Source of the DNA: Morinoia aosen
Lineage: Eukaryota > Arthropoda > Malacostraca > Amphipoda > Talitridae
DNA: 64,000 nucleotides
Assembly (NCBI GenBank): GCA_030386875.1
Contig: CM059570.1
Location: forward strand, 29,875,422-29,939,421
Direction of reading: 5' to 3'
Positions 56,735 to 64,000 of this stretch are shown here, piece after piece. The translations under genes were made by a program, and so were the position numbers. The notes below the pieces were generated by a model. It had not been told where the DNA came from, searched no databases, and worked only from the letters and a program-made list of their open reading frames with translations. The number at the start of each line of letters is the position of its first letter. Positions within the stretch are counted from its first letter, which is position 1.

Positions 56735-56872
56735 GCACTATTCTGCCGGGGCCGGGGCCGGGGCCGGGGTGGGCAAAAATTTTCGGGGCTTGCCGGGGCC
56801 GGGGCCGGGGCCGGGGTCGGGGCCGGGGTCAGCAAAAATGGCCAGGGCCGGGGCCAGGGCCGGGGCCCCGGT
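56735..56872 (+). repeat. GGGGCC-rich right subterminal region of the hAT element
   Basis: Tracts of GCCGGGGCCGGGGCCGGGGT alternate with GGGCAAAAATTTTC and CAGCAAAAATGGCC. It mirrors the left subterminal region in composition. Confidence 0.8.
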
Positions 56873-56949
56873 CGGTCCATACTCCTCTCACATCAAGCAG
56901 CCTTTATTTAAAGAATTGAGCCCTATAGACGCTGATTAAGTCCTTTCAC

Positions 56950-57084
56950 CTGTCGAACACGAGCGCTATGAGCAGGTAGGAGGGGATCTCGATGAGCATC
57001 GTCGCGATGAAGTTAACGAAGATGTTCCCTGCTAAGTTGCCCGTGTTCTGGGAGATGCCGTAGTACACCATCGATGCTGTGAAC
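56950..57084 (-). CDS. SLC22-like transporter, exon 3 (helices 7-8)
   Basis: The exon follows CTTTCGTTGTGCAG. One G completes Trp split from exon 2 (FFTW-FTASMVYYG). It reads FTASMVYYGISQNTGNLAGN, then IFVNFIATMLIEIPSYLLIA, then LVFD. YYGxSxNTGNLxGN(I/P)xxNF is the helix 7-8 signature of SLC22 organic cation transporters, which makes the family call secure. The exon is 135 bp and ends GACAG|GTGAAA in phase 2. Confidence 0.92.
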
Positions 57085-57104
57085 CTGCACAACGAAAGAC
57101 CGCT

Positions 57105-57592
57105 TAAAGTGGGCACGAAAGACCAAAGTGGGCACGAAAGACCAAAGTGGGCACGAAAGACCAAAGTGGGCACGAAAGACCAAAGTGGGCACGAAAGACC
57201 AAAGTGGGCACGAAAGACCAAAGTGGGCACGAAAGACCAAAGTGGGCACGAAAGACCAAAGTGGGCACGAAAGACCAAAGTGGGCACGAAAGACCAAAGT
57301 GGGCACGAAAGACCAAAGTGGGCACGAAAGACCAAAGTGGGCACGAAAGACCAAAGTGGGCACGAAAGACCAAAGTGGGCACGAAAGACCAAAGTGGGCA
57401 CGAAAGACCAAAGTGGGCACGAAAGACCAAAGTGGGCACGAAAGACCAAAGTGGGCACGAAAGACCAAAGTGGGCACGAAAGACCAAAGTGGGCACGAAA
57501 GACCAAAGTGGGCACGAAAGACCAAAGTGGGCACGAAAGACCAAAGTGGGCACGAAAGACCAAAGTGGGCACGAAAGACCAAAGTGTGCACG
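57105..57592 (-). repeat. 19-bp minisatellite (~25 copies) upstream of the exon 3 acceptor
   Basis: The minus-strand unit GGTCTTTCGTGCCCACTTT is almost unchanged throughout. The acceptor itself reads GGTCTTTCGTTGTGCAG, so the first ~10 bases of the unit are the acceptor's pyrimidine tract. A period of 19 leaves all frames open; these are not coding. Confidence 0.95.
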
Positions 57593-57657
57593 AGGGATCT
57601 CACAGTATCCCCCAGGGGGTGAAAGTCCCCATAACAAAGGATAGACAAATCATACGA

Positions 57658-58000
57658 GATTAGGTTAGTATAAGCCTCCATATTCGCAACAGAGGCGATC
57701 CGAAGAGAGATAAGAGGAAGACGCCATTTAATGTGGGGATAAGAGAACGCGGAATATATGCACAAGGAACATAGAAACAGTAAGTTGAGAAAGATGTTCA
57801 TGGAATAAGATAAAAGTTAAAGAAAAACATAGGTGTTGAAAAACAAGACAGCAGTGAACCAAAAAAAAAATGGTCTTCAACACAAGAAACACATTTTACA
57901 TGAACAAAAAGAAAGGCCTAACAAACTCAGTTCGGGACCTCATTTTTTTTCCCAGGGATTGCTAATTCCCACAGATACAATAGTTGTATCCCCTGTGGGG
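57658..58000 (-). mobile_element. SINE-like element, copy 17, in transporter intron 2
   Basis: Minus-strand copy: TTAGTATAAGCCTCCATATT at the tail, AACAAGACAGCAGTGAACCA in the middle and TTGTATCCCCTGTGGGG at the head (plus-strand reading). Confidence 0.75.
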
Positions 58001-58375
58001 ACCTATCAACACTTGAATAGATTAGATTAAAAGTTGATTGGATTAAGTCTTAACACGTTGACAACTATCATGACAAATGAGTACCACTAGGTGTATTGCT
58101 CAATTACGTGCCAATGTAAAAGAATAACATTTTACCCATTTTACGACCTTTTTCAAAGTAATTTCATGGTTCGAGGTTAATATTAACATGCTCTTATATT
58201 TTGTACATTTCTTATAAAGGATGAAACTTATTTGAGCAGAGGAGTCGACTTTCAAATTTCATTTGTTATAACCTACCCAAATCAACCGCACGATCCCAAC
58301 ACGTCGACTACACCACAGGCGCCATCTTTTTTAAATGAAGGAAATGAGGAATCTATGCACACCCACTTGCCTCAC

Positions 58376-58785
58376 CATGTGAAGAAGAGTATGAGGGAGC
58401 GGCGCCGCATGTTGGGGTACGTCATGAGGTCCCATGCCCTGCTGCGCTTCTCGCCATGAGGCTCCTGCCCCTCGCTATGTGTGGGTTGCACCTCGCCATG
58501 AGGCACCTGCCCCTCGCCATGAGGCACCTGCCCCTCGCCATGAGGCCCCTGCCCCTCGCCATGAGGCCCCTGCCCCTCGCCATGAGGGACCTGCCCCTCG
58601 CCATGAGGGACCTGCCCCTCGCCATGAGGGACCTGCCCCTCGCCATGAGGGACCTGCCCCTCGCCATGAGGGACTTGCCCCTCGCCATGAGGGACTTGCC
58701 CCTCGCCATGAGGGACTTGCCCCTCGCCATGAGGGACTTGCCCCTCGCCAAGAGGCGGTTGCCCCACACTATCTTGTCCTTGCGT
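58376..58785 (-). CDS. SLC22-like transporter, exon 2 with an in-frame heptapeptide repeat
   Basis: A strong acceptor (TTCTGCTTGCTTGCAG) opens the exon in phase 0, matching the phase-0 end of exon 1. It reads TQGQDSVGQPPL, then about 14 heptads of the GEGQVPH type (with QGPH, VQPTH and SEGQEPH variants), then GEKRSRAWDLMTYPNMRRRS and LILFFTW. WDLMTYPNMRRRSLILFFxW is the typical SLC22 end of the helix 6-7 loop. The frame stays open through the 21-bp array. The alternative is that the array is intronic, with a weak phase-0 acceptor GAGAAG|CGC at ~58450. The exon ends ACATG|GTGAGG in phase 2. Confidence 0.72.
58447..58758 (-). repeat. 21-bp minisatellite, ~14 copies, probably coding
   Basis: On the plus strand the unit is CTCGCCATGAGGGACCTGCC + C. 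From right to left the blocks are GACTTG, GACCTG, CCCCTG and CACCTG. The unit encodes Gly-Glu-Gly-Gln-Val-Pro-His on the minus strand. The period of 21 preserves the transporter frame. Confidence 0.85.
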
Positions 58786-59044
58786 CTGCAAGCAAGCAGA
58801 ATAATCAAACGTGATACAAACTCTGGCATGATGGTTTTCCTACCCAAGCTAGCGGTGGAGTGTCTGCAAGAAGTGATAGTACAGTTACTGTGGTGATATA
58901 AGTATTGGTCTTTTGAGTAGCTGTTGAGTTCAGCGGGTGCGCAAACGAAGTGAAATACCAGGATCTCCTCCGCATAAAACTAAACATATAAACCACAGAA
59001 GAACACACGAGTTTCTTCCGCAAAAAAGTTACCCTTTCACAACG

Positions 59045-60078
59045 CGAATAATACACATCTCCACCGCATGTACACACGCACCTCCAACGCATGTTCACAC
59101 ACACACACACACACCTCCACCGCATTTACACACACACACGCATCTCCACCGCATGTACACACACACGCATCTCCACCGCATGTACACACACACGCATCTC
59201 CACCGCATGTACACACACACGCATCTCCACCGCATGTACACACACGCATCTCCACCGCATGTACACACACGCATCTCCACCGCATCTACACACGCATCTC
59301 CACCGCATCTACACACGCATCTCCACCGCATCTACACACGCACCTCCACCGCATCTACACACGCACCTCCACCGCATCTACACACACATCTCCACCGCAT
59401 CTACACACACATCTCCACCGCATCTACACACACATCTCCACCACATCTACACACACATCTCCACCGCATCTACACACACATCTCCACCACATGTACACAC
59501 ACATCTCCACCACATGTACACACACATCTCCACCGCATGTACACACACATCTCCACCGCATGTACACACACATCTCCACCGCATGTACACACACATCTCC
59601 ACCGCATGTACACACACATCTCCACCGCATGTACACACACATCTCCACCGCATGTACACACACATCTCCACCGCATGTACACACACATCTCCACCGCATG
59701 TACACACACATCTCCACCGCATGTACACACACATCTCCACCGCATGTACACACACATCTCCACCGCATGTACACACACATCTCCACCGCATGTACACACA
59801 CATCTCCACCGCATGTACACACACATCTCCACCGCATGTACACACATCTCCACCGCATGTACACACATCTCCACCGCATGTACACACATCTCCACCGCAT
59901 GTACACACATCTCCACCGCATGTACACACATCTCCACCGCATGTACACACATCTCCACCGCATGTACACACATCTCAACTGCATGTACACACATCTCCAC
60001 CGCATGTACACACATCTCCACCGCATGTACACGCATCTCCACCGCATGTACACACATCTCCACCGCATATAAATACAC
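59045..60078 (-). repeat. Minisatellite of graded unit length (25, 23, 21 bp) in transporter intron 1
   Basis: The core CATCTCCACCGCATGTACAC is joined by a (CA)n linker. Units are longest near 59100-59220 (extra CACA and an ACGCATC variant), then 23 bp over 59520-59830, then 21 bp over 59840-60060. CATCTACACACGC (missing GT) variants occupy 59280-59480. Open frames of up to 403 codons occur on both strands and are not taken as genes. Confidence 0.93.
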
Positions 60079-60374
60079 ATCTGTACTGTATAAAAATACA
60101 CATCTGTACCGGAAAACATTGCACACCTCTCCTGCAAAACAATCATAGATCCCCGCTGCAAAAAGGATCTGTTGCAACAAGAAAACATCACTCAAAAAGC
60201 ACAAAAACGAAAAATAGTCTCCGTCTGGAAAAATGAACAATCGAGTTGGAAAAACTTCAAATACGAAAAAGAACCAAACTCTGAAAAAAAAGTTAACTTG
60301 GTAAATTAATTTGCACGACGATCACAAATCCACGCATTCTTCAACTAGAACTCAGAACTCGGTAACTCAGACGC

Positions 60375-60850
60375 AAAATGTCCAGCATCTTGGGTGAAAA
60401 ATCTCCAGCATCTTGGGTATAAAATCTCCAGCATCTTGGGTATAAAATCTCCAGCATCTTGGGTATAAAATCTCCAGCATCTTGGGTATAAAATCTCCAG
60501 CATCTTGGGTATAAAATCTCCAGCATCTTGGGTATAAAATCTCCAGCATCTTGGGTATAAAATCTCCAGCATCTTGGGTATAAAATCTCCAGCATCTTGG
60601 GTATAAAATCTCCAGCATCTTGGGTATAAAATCTCCAGCATCTTGGGTATAAAATCTCCAACACCTTGGGTATAAAATCTCCAACATCTTGGGTATGAAA
60701 TCTCCAACATCTTGGGTATGAAATCTCCAACATCTTGGGTATAAAAACTCCAGCATCTTGGGTATAAAATCTCCAGCATCTTGGGTATAAAATCTCCAGC
60801 ATCTTGGGTATAAAATCTCCAACATCTTGGGTATAAAATCTCCAACTCAC
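60375..60850 (-). repeat. 23-bp minisatellite (~20 copies) ending in a decoy copy of the exon 1 donor
   Basis: The minus-strand unit is CCCAAGATGTTGGAGATTTT + ATA; CCCAAGATGCTGGAG is the main form in the exon-distal part. The exon-proximal edge reads TCCAAG|GTGAGTTGGAGATT at 60851, like the true donor TACAAG|GTGAGCTGGAGATT at 60938. In the array the GTGAG has become ATG, except one unit near 60665 reading CCCAAGGTGTTGGAG. Confidence 0.9.
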
Positions 60851-60937
60851 CTTGGACAAAATTCCTAGTTCGCTGAATATACACTCAACTCTTTGGGAGC
60901 GCAATCTCCAACTCCCCGCGCCCAATCTCCAGCTCAC

Positions 60938-61055
60938 CTTGTACACAAAGACGGGCTCGGGTGCCCGGTTCACTCTGGCCATGCGCCGGAGGATGACCTG
61001 CGCCTCCTCGTCCCGGCCTTCGCTGCACAGCCACCGCACGCTCTCCGGCATGATC
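60938..61055 (-). CDS. SLC22-like transporter, exon 1 of the visible part (after helix 6)
   Basis: The protein is a polytopic plasma-membrane transporter of the major facilitator superfamily; insect members are annotated as organic cation or carnitine transporters, and the substrate cannot be read from sequence. This exon follows AACATGTCCGCAG and reads IMPESVRWLCSEGRDEEAQV, then ILRRMARVNRAPEPVFVYK. PESxRWL followed by G-x-x-x-EA-x-x-IL-R-x-A-x-VN is the standard SLC22 loop after helix 6. It is 118 bp and ends TACAAG|GTGAGC in phase 0. Upstream exons coding helices 1-6 lie beyond 64000. Confidence 0.9.
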
Positions 61056-61065
61056 CTGCGGACAT

Positions 61066-61995
61066 GTTTTTGTGGTGACGTTTGGTGGTTTTGTGGTGTG
61101 ACGTTTGGTGGTTTTGTGGTGTGACGTTTGGTGCTTTTGTGGTGTGACGTTTGGTGCTTTTGTGGTAAGACGTTTGGTGCTTTTGTGGTAAGACGTTTGG
61201 TGCTTTTGTGGTGAGACGTTTGGTGCTTTTGTGGTGTGACGTTTGGTGCTTTTGTGGCGAGACGTTTGGTGCTTTTGTGGTGTGACGTTTGGTGCTGTTG
61301 TGGTGTGACGTTTGGTGCTTTTGTGGTGTGACGTTTGGTGCTTTTGTGGTGTGACGTTTGGTGCTTTTGTGGTGTGACGTTTGGTGCTTTTGTGGTGTGA
61401 CGTTTGGTGCTTTTGTGGTGTGACGTTTGGTGCTTTTGTGGTGTGACGTTTGGTGCTTTTGTGGTGTGACGTTTGGTGCTTTTGTGGTGTGACGTTTGGT
61501 GCTTTTGTGGTGTGACGTTTGGTGCTTTTGTGGTGTGACGTTTGGTGCTTTTGTGGTGTGACGTTTGGTGCTTTTGTGGTGTGACGTTTGGTGCTTTTGT
61601 GGTGTGACGTTTGGTGCTTTTGTGGTGTGACGTTTGGTGCTTTTGTGGTGTGACGTTTGGTGCTTTTGTGGTGTGACGTTTGGTGCTTTTGTGGTGTGAC
61701 GTTTGGTGCTTTTGTGGTGTGACGTTTGGTGCTTTTGTGGTGTGACGTTTGGTGCTTTTATGGTGTGACGTTTGGTGCTTTTGTGGTGTGACGTTTGGTG
61801 CTTTTGTGGTGTGACGTTTGGTGCTTTTGTGGTGTGACGTTTGGTGCTTTTGTGGTGTGACGTTTGGTGCTTTTGTGGTGTGACGTTTGGTTTTTTTGTG
61901 GTGTGACGTTTGGTGTTTTTGTGGCGTGACGTTTGGTGTTTTTGTGGCGTGACGTTTGGTGTTTTTGTGGTGTGACGTTTGGTGTTTTGTGTTGA
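61066..61995 (-). repeat. 23-bp minisatellite (~40 copies) beginning ~10 bp upstream of the exon 1 acceptor
   Basis: The plus-strand unit is GTGGTGTGACGTTTGGTGCT + TTT, very uniform, with GTAAGACG, GTGGCGAGACG and TGGTTTTGT variants near both ends. On the minus strand it runs ..ACCACAAAAACATGTCCGCAG into the exon. Confidence 0.95.
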
Positions 61996-62630
61996 CATTT
62001 GGTGTTTTTAAAAGTTGAGGTGCACGGATATACGTATGCAGTCTGTTAGTGAATTGAGTTGGATCACCTATTAGGTAAATTATTGTAAATCGGATGAGAA
62101 TATTCCCCAGTTTCTAACATGAAAATGAATGCTAATTGTTGATTCGTTAGTTTCCTTGAGTTGAACGAAAGGTCAGCTTCAAGTCGAATTCAACTCCACT
62201 TCAATATGTAACGTTAATACTAATACCAATAAATGGCAATTCAGTTGCGTTGGATTGAGCTTGAAACCAGTTCCAATGCAAATTTAACTAAACATCAAAT
62301 TGAACAAACATAGGAGGGTATAATGTCAAGAAACTAGTCTTTTTTTCCACTCAGCAGATATAACGATGATACCAACCCGCAAATCAACTTCAACCCTTAT
62401 GTGTAATACACAAAGATGTCCTAAGCCTGGTGTTTACATGTTGCTCAACCTGTTTTCGTATTTTTAACCACATTGGTACCTTGTGAGGTTATTAAACATA
62501 GCTCAGCCTAAAGTTCGTTGTACTCTTGATGGTTATGAAGGAGACTACACATCAAAGCGACGGTGATTAATTACGTTAGTTTTCCTGTGACGATAAGCCT
62601 GTAAAATGATCTCGGAAAAGTTTTTTTTAC
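61996..62630. other. Transporter intron DNA, nothing recognised
   Basis: AT-rich sequence with no exon or RNA gene I can support. Confidence 0.4.
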
Positions 62631-62631
62631 A

Positions 62632-64000
62632 TCCCTAATTAGTTGCCCTACATCCCTAATTAGTTGCCCTACATCCCTAATTAGTTGCCCTACATCCCTA
62701 ATTAGTTGCCCTACATCCCTAATTAGTTGCCCTACACCCCTAATTTATTACTCTACACCCCTAATTAATTACTCTACGCCCCTAATTAATTACTCTACGC
62801 CCCTAATTAATTACTCTACACCCCTAATTAATTACTCTACACCCCTAATTAATTACTCTACACCCCTAATTAATTACTCTACACCCCTAATTAATTACTC
62901 TACACCCCTAATTAATTACTCTACACCCCTAATTAATTACTCTACACCCCTAATTAATTACTCTACACCCCTAATTAATTACTCTACACCCCTAATTAAT
63001 TACTCTACACCCCTAATTAATTACTCTACACCCCTAATTAATTACTCTACACCCCTAATTAATTACTCTACACCCCTAATTAATTACTCCACACCCCTAA
63101 TTAATTACTCCACACCCCTAATTAATTACTCCACACCCCTAATTAATTACTCCACACCCCTAATAAATTACTCCACACCCCTAATTAATTACTCCACACC
63201 CCTAATTAATTACTCCACACCCCTAATTAATTACTCCACACCCCTAATTAATTACTCCACACCCCTAATTAATTACTCCACACCCCTAATTAATTACTCC
63301 ACACCCCTAATTAATTACTCCACACCCCTAATTAATTACTCCACACCCCTAATTAATTACTCCACACCCCTAATTAATTACTCCACACCCCTAATTAATT
63401 ACTCCACACCCCTAATTAATTACTCCACACCCCTAATTAATTACTCCACACCCCTAATTAATTACTCCACACCCTAATTAATTACTCCACACCCCTAATT
63501 AATTACTCCACACCCCTAATTAATTACTCTACACCCCTAATTAATTACTCTACACCCCTAATTAATTACTCTACACCCCTAATTAATTACTCTACACCCC
63601 TAATTAATTACTCTACACCCCTAATTAATTACTCTACACCCCTAATTAATTACTCTACACCCCTAATTAATTACTCTACACCCCTAATTAATTACTCTAC
63701 ACCCCTAATTAATTACTCTACACCCCTAATTAATTACTCTACACCCCTAATTAATTACTCTACACCCCTAATTAATTACTCTACACCCCTAATTAATTAC
63801 TCTACACCCCTAATTAATTACTCTACACCCCTAATCAATTACTCTACACCCCTAATCAATTACCTCTACACCCCTAATCAATTACTCTACACCCCTAATC
63901 AATTACTCTACACCCCTAATCAATTACTCTACACCCCTTATTAATTACTCTACACCCCTAATTAATTACTCTACACCCCTAATTAATTACTCTACACCCC
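62632..64000. repeat. 21-bp minisatellite (~65 copies) running off the window end
   Basis: The first six units are TACATCCCTAATTAGTTGCC + C. The rest are CACCCCTAATTAATTACTCT + A, with a CTCC block at about 63090-63510, a CTCT block after it and an AATCAATT block at 63830-63930. One unit near 63470 has lost a C and one near 63860 gained a C. The true right end is outside the window. Confidence 0.95.

Larger units (their letters stand above)
50484..56881 (+). mobile_element. hAT-type transposon carrying nested insertions
   Basis: The ends are inverted repeats: TATAGACCGACCGGGG at the left, and TATGGACCGACCGGGG read inward from the right. They are flanked by an imperfect 8-bp duplication, GTCCTCTC (50476-50483) and CTCCTCTC (56882-56889). 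An 8-bp duplication is the hAT norm, and a BED-finger transposase remnant lies inside. Both subterminal regions are GGGGCC-rich. Inside lie a mariner derivative, a SINE copy and a foldback element. The whole nest sits in transporter intron 3. Confidence 0.65.

Noticed and set aside
58434-58896. Plus-strand frames across 58434-58896 (APRHEAP.. and LPLAMR.. repeats)
   Set aside because: The minus strand carries the conserved SLC22 block and phase-matched splice sites; the plus frames are shadows of the 21-bp unit.
62632-64000. Interstitial telomere because of repeated CCTAA words
   Set aside because: The period is 21 bp with AATTAATTACTCTA in each unit; there is no run of contiguous TTAGG.

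Overview
The window is arthropod, most likely insect, nuclear DNA. It holds parts of two multi-exon, convergently transcribed genes with long introns, a Tc1/mariner element, a non-LTR retrotransposon, a hAT element and a SINE-like family. Adding up the array extents, roughly 40% of the window is tandem repeat. I cannot name the species. All calls come from reading the sequence by eye; exon chains were tested by splice signals and codon phase, not by a database search. Gene 1 (+ strand, 5.2-22.3 kb) is the 3' half of a Dpr-family neuronal immunoglobulin (Ig) protein. Three exons (5205-5356, 18568-18697, 22197-22333) join in phase into Ig domain 2 and a hydrophobic C-terminal anchor; its 5' exons lie left of the window. 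Gene 2 (- strand, 61.1-37.6 kb) is the 3' half of an SLC22/organic cation transporter-like major facilitator (MFS) protein. Seven exons (61055-60938, 58785-58376, 57084-56950, 45198-45119, 43070-42889, 40882-40746, 37807-37588) join in phase to 426 residues plus stop; its 5' exons lie right of the window. The 15 kb between the two 3' ends holds a Tc1 element, a broken non-LTR retrotransposon, a ~310-bp satellite, a 3.9-kb array of a 14-bp unit, a possible extra minus-strand terminal exon and a promoter-like motif cluster. The most unusual signal is that many minisatellites start at, or within a few tens of bases of, a splice site, and several have a unit that is a copy of that splice junction. 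The donor at 5356|5357 is followed by about 102 copies of a 22-bp unit, each repeating the last exon bases and the donor (ATCCAG|GTGGGG). The donor at 42889|42888 opens a 27-bp array in exact register with GTAGGG. The acceptors at 5205, 57084 and 37807 lie in or beside arrays of acceptor-like units, and decoy donor copies lie at 60851 and near 50440. One 21-bp array (58447-58758) appears to be coding, adding a heptapeptide repeat to the transporter's cytoplasmic loop. A SINE-like family of about 361 bp (17 copies and fragments, target-site duplications of 10-15 bp at five of them) is always in the sense orientation of the nearer gene. Intron 3 of the transporter carries a nest: a hAT/BED element with GGGGCC-rich ends, holding a deleted mariner, a SINE copy and a 3.9-kb foldback-type palindrome. 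Most long open reading frames in the window are artefacts of the arrays.
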